Shown one piece after another: positions 24,578-35,158 of a stretch of 64,000 nt of DNA. The stretch spans positions 633,001 to 697,000 of the forward strand of contig CAMQGK010000297.1 in assembly GCA_947000775.1 (NCBI GenBank), given 5' to 3'. Origin of the DNA: Pterois miles (taxonomy: Eukaryota; Chordata; Actinopteri; Perciformes; Scorpaenidae). The position numbers and the translations under genes are program-made. How positions within the stretch are numbered: the stretch's first letter is position 1; each line of letters opens with the position of its first letter. The notes under the pieces are model-generated. The model did not search any database. It was not told the DNA's origin and saw only the letters and a program-made list of their open reading frames with translations.

Positions 24578-27500
24578 TAAAATAAAAGTTTTGTTGTTGA
24601 CCATGTTGAAGGTCAGTTCCCCGTTTTTTGGTGTTGTGTAGGTTTTGGCCTGTGTGCTGCCCCTAAATGGAAATGTAGTGTGAAATTGAAAAGCATTTGA
24701 ATCTAAGGCGTAACAGCCCTTTGCTGATTAGAGATCGGTAAACAGGCTTTTCTTCCAATTTGTTTTCCTTCGTTTCATCAAAACATCAGATAACAATTTT
24801 ATCTTTATTTAAAAATAAAAATAATCAATATTATAAATAAATTATGAATCAGTTAAATTAATCTTTTTTTCTGTTTTATTGAGTATTTTGTCTGTTTTTT
24901 TTTAAAAAAAAAAAAAAAAAAAAAAATTTTGGGGGGGGGGGGGGGGGAGGGGGAAAAAAAAAAAAAAAAAAAAGGAGAAAAGGAGAGAAAAAAAAAAAAT
25001 ATGATGAGGGGGTGATAACACCCGACACCCCTGATTCATACATCCTTTCTATTGGTAAAAACTAGTTCCAGGGGAAAATGTTGACAATGAAGCCTCTGGG
25101 TTATTTAGAGATACTGGGACACAATAAATTGTCTTTTTCATATGTATTTTTATAATAATTAGAGCACCAAAAGCAAAAGTCTTAAAATTAAAAAATTACT
25201 TTAAGATTAAATAGTTAGCCTGAATACTGTTTTTGGTGATACAAGCTAAACTTCAGCTCATACTTTGGATCAGATGAAACTGTTCAAAAAGTCTTATGTG
25301 TCTGTTTTATTGCAGGTTCCAGACGTAGCGGCAAGCGCCCTCCTTCCACCAACATGTCTCCCCTCGTCACCGCCTCACCCCAGTCTGGCTCCGAGGTCAC
25401 GACATCCACCGGTGCAATAGGTGGCAGTGAATATGCTGTGACTTACCGCAGGGGAACTGGGTTAGTGAGCGGTGGTGCGGGGACCCAGGGCACCTACACT
25501 TCCCTCGACCCTGAAGGTTTGGGACTCACAGGCAGCGAGACTCTACAGTCCAGATCCCCAGGACTCTCCAATAAAGGCCGAAGAGCAGCCATGCACATCA
25601 CAGGGCCCACCATGGTGACTGTTCCCCTGCACATCACCTCTAACCTGGCATTAGGAGTACTGCAAGGGGGCGGGGGCGACAGGGTCATCCACCGTGGCAG
25701 GGATAAGGATGGAGGGGACAGGGTGGACAGTAAGGAGGGAGGGGAGAAGGTGGAGAGCAGAGAAAGGAAGGTGGAAAAGGTTGAGGAAGAGGAGAAAAAT
25801 GACAGTGGCGGGGAAGTGACAGACGGGGGAGGAGTCATGGATGCAGAAGGGACTACGGTGGCAGGTGGTGGTGGGGAGGAAGAGGGGGAAGGAAAGAAAG
25901 AGGAGGAGAAGGAGCAAGAGGAGGAGGTCAGCAAAGAATGTAGATTGAAGCCGGAGCCCGTGGTGGGAGGTCAAGATGGGTCCAGAGAGCAACCAGCCAA
26001 AAGCGTGACCTCCAACACTGAGGAAGATAATACTTCTGATGATTTATACATGGGTAATTTCACCTTTTTCACAACCATACGAGTTGATTTTGTTGAATAC
26101 ATGAATGTACAGTCGTCTCTGATCTTAGCCCATGCTTCATTTACAGACATGAAAGGGGTGAAGTCATCTGATTGTGAGCAAGAGGTGACTCAGCGTGCTG
26201 ATGACTGTATGTTTGATGGCTCTGATGTCCTCAACTCAACTGAAGTGGATGGAGACGACCAGGAGCTGTCGGGCTACGTTCAAGATAACTTTGAATTCCT
26301 GGACCAAATGGACTGCAGCGTCCTGGACCACATGGACTGCAGCATCCCCTATCAGGTGTGTCTTTCTTTACCTGTACAGAATGGGGTTTGAACTGCATTT
26401 AAAGGAACAGTGTGTAAAATTTCAGGGGATATATTAGCAGAAAGGGAATATAGTATGTACATTGATTTGTGTACATAGACACAAATTTATCTTTTGTTTG
26501 TGACGCTCAGAACGTCTTTCCTACAAGTGTTCAGCAACACTTGACGTGCGTGTTGGATTTTGTTCCAGTCTTTTCAAAATAAAACTACTTAGGTTTAGGA
26601 AAAGATTGTGGTTTGGGTTTAAAATGACACCAGAGGTGGTGTAACTTAAGTACAGAGGCTATGTGACAGAAACTACTCAGTTAGCTTTAGGCAAAGATCA
26701 CGATTTGGATTAAAACCACTCTGGAAGTGCTGTAACTAAAGTACAAAAATTGCATGACAAATAAGTCAACTCTGACTTGTGGTTTCACACGTGACATGGA
26801 CACCGAAATTTGTGTCAATCAATCAATACATTGAATTTCAGGACTACTTCAGGAACTGCTGTGCGACTGGGCCGTGTTCAGCAATCTGCGACCACACCAC
26901 TAGATGCAACCGAATCCTACACACTGTACCTTTAAAGTCATTTTCGTCGAGGTTTTTCTGTGACAGTAGCAGCATTAATTGGCTCAAGTTTGGATTGGCA
27001 ATATGAATCAATTGTGAAACTAGATGCCGCCAAATCCTACACACTGTACCTTTTTATTTCTCAACACATTTCTTAGGTGTAAAAGATAAATGGAAATTTT
27101 TCTCCCTTCCACTTCCTGTCTCTTTTTTAGGTGAACGAGTTCTCCGTTGAACCTCCAGGTCACTCAGATGACGAGTATGAAGTTATGGAGCAAATTCATC
27201 CTAAAGAGCTGCAGACAGACCTGCAACTGGGCGCTGAAACACAAACCCAGAGCCAGACGGAGTCAAATCCACACCGGCCGCTCAGCCTCGACTTACACAG
27301 CCGACACACTAAATCCCTCAGTCTGCCTTACATGACCTCACCCGTCCACGGATCAGAGGGGTCTTGCTCTGAAGAGGAGGCAGCAGTGGACGACAGTGAT
27401 GATGATGATTACAGCAGTGAGGAAGATGAGAGCATGTTTGTTAAAAGCCTCCCTGCTGATTTGCTATTAAAGGACTTTACCTTTGAACTAGACACTGATA

Positions 27501-30294
27501 AAGAGGACAAGTGCACTTCTGTTGGAGTTCCTGTACCTCCATCACAGAGCTCACAGCCACTGAAACTTGAATTTTCTGCTTGTAAAGAATCAACTACTGG
27601 AGATCTAGAGCAGATAGAGGTGAAAGACAACGGAGATGAAGACGGACTGGAAGAAAATGAGATAACAAAGAAGGAAGAGGAAGATCACCAGGGAGGAGAC
27701 CAGCTGGACAACATTAGGCAAAGGTGAAACTGATTCCTATTTGACATTTAACATAACAAACCTGTTATCTCAGTTATCATCATACCCATCAAACGGCAGA
27801 CTGGCAGGTGAACATAGTGGATAATTTAGCAGCTAAAGATATGCTGGGTGTGTAAATATTACAATATACAACACATTTAAAGGGCAAATAGACAATAAAT
27901 TTAGATATGTGAAATAAAAAATTAAATTAGAGAAAATTAAGAATAAAAAAATGAGAGAATTAGTAAAAGAAATAATAACAATGACATCAGTTATAATGTC
28001 ATTGTTTTTAGATAAATAGGTTGTAGCCGTCCTTTAAAAATGTTCATGTAGGCAACTGTTTGATAAGTTCAACATATTAACTTTAAAGGTGATAATATGT
28101 CAGAGTTGTGTTTACAGCTTGTTGTGCTGCCCCCAAGTGGACAAACAAATCTCAGTTAATGCAGGTTTAAAGGACCAGTCTGTAACAATTATGGGGCTCT
28201 ATTTTGTAGTAATTGAACATAATATTAGTAAATATGTTTTCTTTCATATTCACCTGATAATAAGAATCATTGTGTTTTTCTTAGCTTAGACTTAACCGTT
28301 TATATCCACATAGGAAGCAGGTCGTCTTCACAGAGTCCTCCATGTTTCTACAGTAGCCCAGGACGGTCAAACCAAACACTGTTTGGGGCTGAAGCTGACG
28401 TTACTCCTGTCACCACTGCTCTGTCTCTTGTTTCACAAACTTCCACACGACACACACACTCTAAATGCAAAAATAAATAAATGAAAAATAAATGTAAAAA
28501 TAAATAAATACATTTAACAAATAATAAAAATAAATTCACCAATAAATTAACGGTAAAATTAAACAGATAATTAAGATAATTAATACAAATTAAAACATAA
28601 ATAGTTTATATCAAATTTTATAAATTAATTAATGGCTACATTTATTTATTTATTTGTTCATTTCTGATTTTGGCAGGTTCTGTCATCTGTAGTCATTATC
28701 CTCTTTTTACAAATACAGAATGACGCTATTAAAAAACTGAAAGATCATATAATCATAGAACGATTCTGACATAAAGCAACATGCACAAAGTAGATCTCAT
28801 CGTGTTACAGTGTGTTTAGCTGTCATAAATAAAGGGAAAAACGTTTTCATCCAATTTAAGCTCGACTGAATGCACTGGACCTTAATTATACATAAACCTC
28901 ACAAATGCGAGACATTGCTTTCTGAAATGTTTCTGTCATCCATCTGCAGCAAAGCGACACAAGAAGATGTCATGGAAGATATTCCAGGTGACAACGAACA
29001 ACCTCTCACTGACTTTCCACTGCCGAGCTATGACGAATCAAGCGCCGTTGCTGACCTGCACATCGAGGAGGAGGAAGCAGACACGTTTGACAACCATCAC
29101 GTAGACTATCCACCTTGTCATGAAGACACTGATGACGTTTCCTCCGAAGAGTCCAGACAGTTTTCTGTAAGGGCAACTGAACAGCCAGCAAAAGAGAGAG
29201 ACAGTGATGAGGACAGGGAGGTATGCAGAGAGATAGAGGGTATAATGGCTCTGGAAATAAAAGAAAGTGGCGAGAGCATGTGGGAAGAAAACACAGATGA
29301 ACGTAATGAAGTGATAGCTGAAGGTGACAAAGAGCAGGATGGTGCAAGGGAAATTTGGGTTGAACTTGAGGATGTTATATGTGAAGTGATAGAGGATGAG
29401 GAAAGTAAGCAGCTTGAAATGAAGGATGCAAGAGAAAGTGTTGCCGGGGAGGGCGAGCAGGTAGCAAAGCTTTCAGGTGAGGAAATAGTGGAAGCTGATG
29501 GAGAGACAAACAAGACAGAAGTTAGAGAGAAGGCAGTGGATGAATCAATGGAGACAATAGAAGAAAAGCTAACAGACTCAGAGATGCATCAAGCGTTTGA
29601 GGAGAAAGAGACAAACTTAACAGAGACAAGTGAACTAGGAGAAATTCAAGGGAAGCATGCCGTTAATGACGAACCACAGCATCATGACAGAGAGGAAGTG
29701 GTTTCAAAAGAGAACAATGACAAAGAGAGAGCTGATGAGCGGCGTGGAGTGGAGCAGCCAAGTGTAGATAAACAGCTGAAAGAGGTCAGGTGTGACATGA
29801 AGGACTTGAAAGATGGCAGAAAGTGTGAGGAAAGTGACAGTCAAGGAGGAGTAGGAAGGAAGCTGGTCATCTCCAAACATCCGAGGGTTTACCAAGTCAA
29901 AGCAGTGCCGGTTGTGCCTCCGAAGCCACAGCACTGCAAAATCACCGCCCTGACCCTCCGACAGCAGCAGCAGGAAAGAGAGAAAAGAGACGCCGACAGA
30001 GGGAGAGAAATGTCGCCGAGAGTCCCATCAGAGCAGGACAGAGTCTGTGCAGGAGACGAAGGCGAAGACGGCAGGGGGGAAAAGGAGAAGCCATCGCTCG
30101 GGGGAGGGGAGAAAGGAGAGAGGGAGAGGAGGAGGGATGGGGAGGAGAGTGCCGCGAGGGACGCGAGCAGAAACAGTCCCCTCAGCATTAGTTTTGATGA
30201 GGCTGTTGCCATAGCAACCATGAGGCGAGAAAAAGAGAAAGAGTGTGAGAAGGAGAAGGAGTGGCAGAGGGATTGGGGAAATGAAGTACAGTGA
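18386..30294 (+). CDS. arhgap30: Rho GTPase-activating protein 30-like, 13 coding exons, 1291 aa
   Basis: Exons: 18386-18473, 19925-20027, 20132-20276, 20483-20565, 22466-22573, 22984-23102, 23197-23371, 23570-23667, 24363-24434, 25316-26053, 26147-26355, 27131-27723, 28950-30294. All junctions are GT-AG and phases match throughout; the total is 3876 nt. The start MRRVRRKGGNKEKVFGCDL matches the short basic leader and FGCDL of the ARHGAP30/31/32/33 group. The RhoGAP domain spans about residues 30-215, with the arginine finger in GIYRLSG, then LCKAYFRELPNPLLTY and NLAIVWAPNLLRS. KDIEASGFNGTAAFMEVRVQ and the downstream RKGSLKGRKWMSIFN favour ARHGAP30 over ARHGAP31. The C-terminal two-thirds is acidic, Glu/Lys-rich and probably disordered. 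Family knowledge: ARHGAP30 stimulates GTP hydrolysis on Rac1 and RhoA and affects adhesion and the cytoskeleton. Fish paralogues could change the exact name. Confidence 0.88.
19195..19290. mobile_element. MITE family A fragment
   Basis: Shares ATATCTACATAGG, GAGTCCGCCATGTTT and ACAGTAGCCCA with the internal part of 8151-8713. Ends are missing. It lies in intron 1 of the RhoGAP gene. Confidence 0.55.
19925..23102 (+). CDS. arhgap30: RhoGAP catalytic domain exons of arhgap30
   Basis: Five exons (19925-20027, 20132-20276, 20483-20565, 22466-22573, 22984-23102) encode the whole GAP fold from PQVLKCCSEFVEKHGIVDG to HVPQLFPEQ. The catalytic arginine is in IYRLSGVSSN, at the end of the first of these exons. 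The conserved Lys and Asn expected in the family are present in LCKAYFRELP and NLAIVWAPN. Nothing suggests loss of activity. The 1.9 kb intron before 22466 contains a SINE-like repeat and a tRNA-like fragment. Confidence 0.9.
20640..20987 (-). repeat. SINE-like repeat R2, minus orientation
   Basis: Reading the minus strand, it starts GGGGCTGCACGGTGGTGCAG, has a tRNA-like B box (GGTTTGAATCC), then GGAGTTTGCATGTTCTCCC and CCAAAGACATGCAGTTTAGG, and ends near ATGGGATTACCGGTTGA. The copy at 36571-36917 has the same order on the plus strand. Abundant type in teleost introns. Confidence 0.75.
22110..22190 (-). repeat. tRNA-like fragment, probable SINE head
   Basis: On the minus strand, GGTGGACTAATGGGTCAAAC resembles an A box region and GGGTTTGATTCCCACGAG resembles a T-arm/B box. 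The D-arm and acceptor stem do not pair well, so I do not call a functional tRNA. Confidence 0.35.
23855..24212 (-). repeat. SINE-like repeat R2, corrupted copy
   Basis: Contains GTCAACCGCTTATCC, GACAGGTCGCCAGTCCATCG, CACATAGAGACAGACAAC, GGAATCGAACCTGCGACCC and CACCGTG in R2 minus order. Runs of G (23897-23913, 24184-24190) replace parts of the expected sequence. The pattern looks like poor base-calling or consensus collapse rather than mutation. Confidence 0.65.
24539..24568. repeat. (AT)n microsatellite
   Basis: Uninterrupted AT dinucleotides followed by a T run, in the intron before 25316. Confidence 0.85.
24898..25003. repeat. A/G homopolymer patch, suspected assembly artefact
   Basis: Long A run, T run, G run, then A runs broken by G, with no recognisable element. 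It resembles the patches at 23.9, 39.5 and 53.2 kb. Treat lengths as unreliable. Confidence 0.7.
25316..26053 (+). CDS. arhgap30: arhgap30 exon 10, Ser/Gly then Glu/Lys-rich
   Basis: Acceptor TTGCAG; donor ACATGG before GTAATT. It codes for a Ser/Thr/Gly-rich stretch and then a highly charged Gly/Glu/Lys segment (EKVESRERKVEKVEEEEKND and following). No domain; likely disordered. The following 93-nt intron is open in the same frame (see findings). Confidence 0.85.
26147..26355 (+). CDS. arhgap30: arhgap30 exon 11
   Basis: Acceptor TTTACAG, donor TATCAG before GTGTGT, phase 1 to phase 0. It contains a small internal duplication, LDQMDCSVLDHMDCSIPYQ, where DxMDCSx occurs twice eight residues apart. 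Acidic overall. Confidence 0.8.
26398..26936. mobile_element. MITE family A copy
   Basis: TTTAAAGGAACAGTGTGTAA at the left and ACACACTGTACCTTTAAA at the right are inverted ends of family A. The interior is diverged from 8151-8713. A second right end (ATCCTACACACTGTACC) follows at 27034-27050. Confidence 0.7.
27131..27723 (+). CDS. arhgap30: arhgap30 exon 12 with acidic tract
   Basis: Acceptor TTTTTTAG, donor CAAAG before GTGAAA, phase 0 to phase 2. It carries DDSDDDDYSSEEDESMFVKS, a run of acidic residues with serines that could be casein-kinase-2 sites, followed by LPADLLLKDFTFELD. The same region of mammalian ARHGAP30 also holds a SMFVKSLP-like motif, from memory of the family. Confidence 0.83.
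27730..28949. other. arhgap30 intron 12 with MITE A fragment and AT-rich filler
   Basis: No exon between 27723 and 28950. Includes a family A fragment at 28168-28390 (ACATAGGAAGCAGGTCGTC, CCATGTTTCTACAGTAGCCC) and AT-rich sequence at 28460-28660. Confidence 0.55.
28950..30294 (+). CDS. arhgap30: arhgap30 terminal exon, Glu/Lys-rich tail
   Basis: Acceptor CATCTGCAG; stop TGA at 30292. About 448 codons of charged, low-complexity sequence, then a basic segment (GRKLVISKHPRVYQVKAVPV followed by PPKPQ) that may bind SH3 domains, and a final helix-prone tail with ISFDEAVAIATM. The first codon is shared with exon 12 (AG plus C). Confidence 0.85.
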
Positions 30295-30394
30295 AGATTT
30301 ACTATTGATTTAAAGTGATTTGACTGTACAAACTATTTTTCTATGTGTAGCATAAAGAGCTGTATTTTTTCTGCAGTATTGTCTATGCAATGCT

Positions 30395-30400
30395 AATAAA
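30395..30400 (+). terminator. arhgap30: arhgap30 polyadenylation signal AATAAA
   Basis: Canonical hexamer about 100 bases after the stop, followed by a T/GT-rich stretch. Good fit for the gene end. Confidence 0.65.
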
Positions 30401-30484
30401 GATGTTTAGGTGTTTTTTTCTACCATGCTTAAACTCAATGTGCAGCCAGGAAACTAGTAGTTCTTTTAAAAATATTTTCCAGAG

Positions 30485-30615
30485 GATGATTTTCCCAGTC
30501 AGAGAACCTGACTGAAATGAGGGAGAAGAGATTGGCGACGAGATGCAACAAAGGTCCCCGTCGGACTCGCACCAGGGACGATGCAATTAAATCGTCGGCA
30601 TCTTTAGTCACAGGA
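30485..30615 (-). repeat. tRNA-derived SINE fragment, minus strand
   Basis: On the minus strand, GGTGCGAGTCCGACGGGGAC is B-box-like and GACCTTTGTTGCATCTCGTC resembles the body of fish tRNA SINEs. The A box is degenerate. Confidence 0.45.
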
Positions 30616-31088
30616 CATCCTATCAGGAAGCTAATTAACAAATAGCTGCAATTGTGCTACCTGAAATTAAGGTAAATAAAACTGAAACTGAAAGTGGGAT
30701 TAAAGGTGATATGCTGCTGAAACGTGTTGAGGATGAAATATTACTTGCATGAACTTTCATAGCTTCCATACTCTAGATCTATAAAACTTAACATTGCACT
30801 CAATTTTGATCAAAAATAGAATGATGAGGCTTAAATCCAGCTCACTTCTGTTTCCACTAGTTGTCCAATTATACAATACTTTGTAATTACATAAAGTATA
30901 TGTATCGTATACAGTATATGTATAAATAAACAGTTGGCAATTATGTGGTTAAATGATAGATTTGAAAGAGCAGGGACGATGAATCCAGTGTACCATTTAT
31001 TTTATTGATGAATATAATGTCTGTAAAAGTTATTTTTTGGTTATGTGAATAAAAATTTTCAAGGTGGTGCCTGTGCCTCTTTATTATT

Positions 31089-31420
31089 GGGGGCGGCAGT
31101 AGCTCAGTCCTAGGGACTTGGGTTAGGATGTGGAGGACCCGGGTTCAATCCCCATGGACCAAGCCAACTGGTTGCTGGAGAGGTGCCAGTTTACCTTTGG
31201 GCACTGCCGAGGTGCCCCTGAGCAAGGCACCAAACCCCCACTGCTCTGGGCGCTTGTCAGGAGCAGCCCCATCACTCTGACATCTCTCCATTGACATGTA
31301 TATGTACTGTGTGAACTGTACTGTGTGAACAACAGAGTGTAAAACTGAATTTCCCCACTGTGGGACTAATAAAGGAATATCTTTCTTTCTTTCTTCTTTC
31401 TTTCTTTCTTATTATCATTA
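31089..31420 (+). repeat. SINE R1, full copy 1
   Basis: Head GGCGGCAGTAGCTCAGTCC gives an A box and GGGTTCAATCCCC the B box; body includes GGAGAGGTGCCAGTTTACC and CCTGAGCAAGGCACCAAAC; tail ATTTCCCCACTGTGGGACTA, AATAAAGG and then (TTTC)n. RNA polymerase III SINE derived from a tRNA, with a LINE-type 3' end. Confidence 0.85.
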
Positions 31421-31485
31421 TCATTATTATTATTAATTTATTTTTGTTCATGTTTATATAAACTTTATTGAAACAAGGAAGACAC

Positions 31486-31518
<33 letters not shown>

Positions 31519-31939
31519 GTTATTTTATTATTATATAATTCTGGCATTTAACTTACATTTTCAGACATTGAAAGACATCAGACATCATGAGCTTTAATTT
31601 GCTGGCAAGTATTACATATTAATAAAAGATGAAGATAAAAGATATTAATAGTTATGTAAATAATGCAAATGCAGCTTGAGGGTTGGATAGAGTCAGTGTT
31701 TCACATTTTAATACAGTTTTTATGGCCTTGCAATTTTGTCTTTCCAGTGTCAGGGTATCCCGATAGATACTCGATTTTATCTATTCTATTATCAATTTCT
31801 TTGGTAAAATACAGTATATGTTACTATAACAAGCACTTCGTGTTTGTTAATAGATATTTCTTGTTAGCAACAAAAATGGGAGAAAGAAAAAGAGAGATTT
31901 GTAATTCACTTTTATTAGAAGAGTTACGCCCAATGCCCA

Positions 31940-32083
31940 CTACGTCACATCCGCCCTCTAGCTTTCCCGGAAGTAAACCAAAATAAAACCGCTGGGAAGG
32001 CGCTTCGCCTCACTGCAGAAGCACCAGCTGTTTAATAAAGCTTGACATTTGCTTCTATTGTGTTTTTATTTTCACTCGGCACT
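31940..32083 (+). promoter_or_regulatory. candidate promoter of ZNF gene 2
   Basis: Contains CTACGTCACATCCGCC and an ETS site CCCGGAAGTAAA about 110 bases before the ATG. GC-richer than its surroundings. There is no TTTACGGTA, unlike genes 1, 3 and 4, but the CRE-like and ETS-like words recur. Confidence 0.4.
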
Positions 32084-32354
32084 ATGTCTTTCCCCTCTTC
32101 TTTTGGTACGCAAGTCGCCGCTATCATGGATGTGTTAGCGAAAGCTGCGGTCGCCGAAATAACGAAGCTGGTGGAGGACGGGACTGTGGTGCTGCGCCTG
32201 GAGATGTGTCGGAAGGACAGTGAGATTCAGGAGCTCAAAAGAAGTTTGAAGATGATGGAGGTTGAACTCTGCAACGCTCAACAAGCAGCCAAGACCCGAG
32301 CTACAGAGGAGCAACAGGAGCAAACAGCATCCGGGAATCAGGTCCCCCAGAAAG
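32084..32354 (+). CDS. ZNF gene 2, exon 1: N-terminal KAAVAEI module
   Basis: DVLAKAAVAEITKLVEDGTV, VLRLEMCRKDSEIQELKRSL and a Gln/Thr-rich tail, ending CAGAAAG before GTGAGC. The order of hydrophobic and charged residues matches 38594-38831 and 55048-55255. I infer an amphipathic helix pair and possible dimerisation. Confidence 0.85.
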
Positions 32355-32933
32355 GTGAGCCACAGCGGACAGCTAGCTCCCACATCATCACACCAAACTT
32401 CATTCAAAAACTCTGAAATCCAGCTGTTGTATTCCTATAAACAACATGTCTTGCTTGGTAGAACATAATTTAAGATCCTTAACATTTTTAATGATCTTCA
32501 GTGAAATTCGGCTGAAAGATGAATGACTCATTTTAGTATACATGTATAATGTATACATATATAATGTACATTTTCACCACTGAATACTGTTAGGCACACA
32601 TTGTTTTTTCATTGTATCTATAAATTGCTAAGCCAAAAGTATTACATTTTGGATAAGAATATTAGATGACTAACTATAACTATAAATGAATCTGTTTTAG
32701 TCATAAAATGCCCCCCCCCAAAAAAAAAATATTAAAAATGTGTAATGTATATAATTTGAGATATATATATATATATAGGTCACCCGTATATACTAATCTA
32801 TTTATTTTATTGTATTAATACTGTTTTTAAATCTATGCTTCTTGTCTTTATTGCACTATCCACTTTGCTGCTGTAATGTGTGAATTTCCCCACTGTGGGA
32901 CCAATAAAGGAATATCTTATCTTATCTTATCTT

Positions 32934-33008
<75 letters not shown>

Positions 33009-35158
33009 AGCTCAGGTCCTGACTGAGTGGTGCAGGGTGTGATATATATATGTATATGTATATATGTGTGTGTGTGTGTACATATGGACAAGAAAAGCAG
33101 GTAATTCACCCAACTGAAAAGCAAATTGATAACTGATTCATTGTTTGGTCAAAAATGTCCAAGATGACATCCTTAAACTGCTTGTTTTGTCTGTCCATAA
33201 AGATGGAGAGAGGTTTTTTTTTCGGGAATCATAAAAATAGATCCCATTTAATTTTAAGTTGATTCATTAATTGATTCAGTGACAAATTGTTTCAGGTCTA
33301 GAAATGTATTAAATATAGAAAAACTTGGTACGCTTTCAGTGGAGTAACTCCACTGAGCGACCTAATTGACTTATCATCTCTAGATTTTAGCCATATTCTT
33401 GAGATCAATCTCACAATCAGTTCTGAAAGTGAAAAGTTTCTTGTAGTAAGTTGATGCTGTAAACGTACTTCACTGAGTTGAGGAGTTCATAGTGTTCATA
33501 AAAAGTAACGTTATGCTCCTCTGGACTTCTTCCAGTAAACTGTAAGTAAATAGCCATGGGCTTGTACTGTCCCAAAGAATATCTAACAAGGTTCATATGT
33601 TTTGCAGTTAAACTACCGCCAAACCCTGAGTGTTGGAAAAAAAATGTGGGAAACCCGATGGGTCCAAAAGATAATAGAAAAGATATCTGCACACTTAGGT
33701 CCACGCAGTATTTAAGATAAGATAAGATAAGATGAACCTTTATTAATCCCCGGAGGGAAATTCGGGTGTCATAGCAGCAGCAACAACAGTACAGATGAAT
33801 ACAATAAGTAAAAAGTAAAAGAGAAGGTGCAATGAAGGAAATGGCAGTAAAATAAATAAGTAAAATAGTAATAAGTTAAGTGCAGCAGGTGGATGGGTAT
33901 TGTATATGCATAGCATATATATGTAATTATATAATTATATGTGAGTGAGTGGTGAAGCAAGAGAGAGAGAGCGGTGGTGACGGGAGCAAGTAATGTTACC
34001 GACTCTGGCCCAAGGAGCAGTTTCTGTGTATCCATCCAGACATTTTTATCAGCAGATTGAAAATGCGCACAAAAACCAGGTGGATGGAAGTGCTCTTATT
34101 GTGTTGTTGCTTTGTTGACCCACATTTAAGGAGTCAAATTCATACTTGCGATTTTATTTCTGTCAATCACAGGTGAAAAAGAAGACCAGGGAACATGTGC
34201 AGTGTATCTGGAACCAAAGTCTGCTAATTCACTGTGCGAGCCCGGACATGGAGCTGAGGAGAGCCATGACTTGAGGCCGGTGGTGAAACACGAGCCTGCA
34301 GAGGAACTTGCCACCCAGGAAACAGACAACACTGACATTTGCTTTGAAGCAGCAGAGCGAGACGACCTGATGTGGCCTCCTCCTGCTTGTAGCATATTTG
34401 AGAAAAGCTCTATTGCATTGCAGCAGCACATACAGGTTTTCCCCCCTCACGCTGAGCAATATGTTGCTCATAGAAATACAGACAGCACCTATAACTCCTC
34501 ATCCACCGCAGCAGAGGAAACTGCAGATGATTCCTTAAGTGTGCCGATAAAAGCAGAGGTAGAGATTCGACCTACGTGCATGGGAAGCACCACTTCAGAG
34601 TCCGTTCCTAGTGAGCAGTTTCGACGTGCTTCACACCCTGCACTCAGTCAGGACCTGAGCTTGCAGCCTGCTTTGCAACGGGCCGGCCCATCTCTAGACC
34701 CGCCTCATGCGCAGAGGTCCACAGCACATATGTTAGGATCAAACACAGAAGATCACATCCTAAACAGAAACAACCTGAGAGCAAAAAGGCTAATGAATGT
34801 TTGGAAAACAAATCAGAAACTGTTCATTTGCTCGATCTGCAACAAGGGTTTCCCTCGAATGTCTCAGCTAGAAGAGCACAAGGGCTCCCACCAGCTCTTT
34901 AAACCTTTCAAGTGCCTTGAATGCGGGAAATCTTTCACCCAGAAGACCCGGCTGAAGACGCACCAAAGCGTGCACACGGGGGAAAGGCCGTTTAGTTGCA
35001 AAATCTGTGGCAAGATGTTTTCCAGGCAGGACAACTGCCTGAGACACGAGCGGTTCCACAGTGGGTTGAAGCCGTACAGCTGTGGACAGTGTGGTAAAAG
35101 CTTCACTGTCCTGGGTAACCTCAAAATACACCAAGAGATTCACCTGCAAGGTAGATAG
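32084..35158 (+). CDS. ZNF gene 2: C2H2 zinc-finger protein, two coding exons, 418 aa
   Basis: Exons 32084-32354 and 34173-35158, joined in phase 1 (1257 nt). The start MSFPSSFGTQ precedes VAAIMDVLAKAAVAEITK, aligned with the sister genes; the in-frame sequence from 32042 lies upstream. Exon 2 has VVKHEPAEEL, then DDLMWPPP, an IKAE site, and four C2H2 fingers at residues 308-418. Finger helices: PRMSQLEEH, TQKTRLKTH, SRQDNCLRH, TVLGNLKIH. The linker between fingers 1 and 2 is non-canonical (QLFKPF instead of TGEKPF). The 1.8 kb intron contains LINE tails and a long (AT)n run. The exons seen in genes 1 and 4 between module and finger exon are not found here. A nuclear DNA-binding regulator is expected. 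Confidence 0.87.
32880..33005. repeat. LINE tail with (TATCT)n and (AT)n microsatellite
   Basis: TGAATTTCCCCACTGTGGG, CCAATAAAGG and CTTATCTTATC are followed by about 65 bases of AT repeats. This is a solo 3' end of the LINE whose tail SINE R1 shares. Confidence 0.75.
33712..34040 (-). mobile_element. LINE 3' end, minus strand
   Basis: GATAAGATAAGATGAACC and TTTATTAATCCCCGGAGGG followed by AAATTCGG is the reverse of the CCCCGGGG...AATAAAGG...TATCTTATC tail. The rest is a plausible 3' UTR with no protein remnant. Another copy of the tail is at 61690-61736. Confidence 0.6.
34173..35158 (+). CDS. ZNF gene 2, exon 2: four C2H2 fingers
   Basis: Acceptor CAATCACAG. The first two bases complete a Gly codon. 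VKHEP is at 34283-34297 and the tryptophan at 34373-34375. Finger 3 begins FSCKICGKMF and finger 4 YSCGQCGKSF. All eight zinc cysteines and eight histidines are present. Confidence 0.88.

Noticed and set aside
25494..25992. Minus-strand Ser/Pro-rich and Leu-rich open frames
   Set aside because: Reverse reading of the Glu/Lys/Gly-rich arhgap30 exon 10.
29006..30221. Minus-strand open frames of 76-131 codons
   Set aside because: Reverse reading of the charged arhgap30 terminal exon.
31089..31160. Functional tRNA gene
   Set aside because: A and B boxes are present, but the sequence belongs to SINE R1, repeated with body and LINE tail at 44 and 57.5 kb.
32936..33124. Open frame ending in Tyr-Ile repeats
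   Set aside because: Reads through an (AT)n microsatellite.
34864..35149. Minus-strand open frames opposite the fingers of ZNF gene 2
   Set aside because: Shadows of the sense finger frame.
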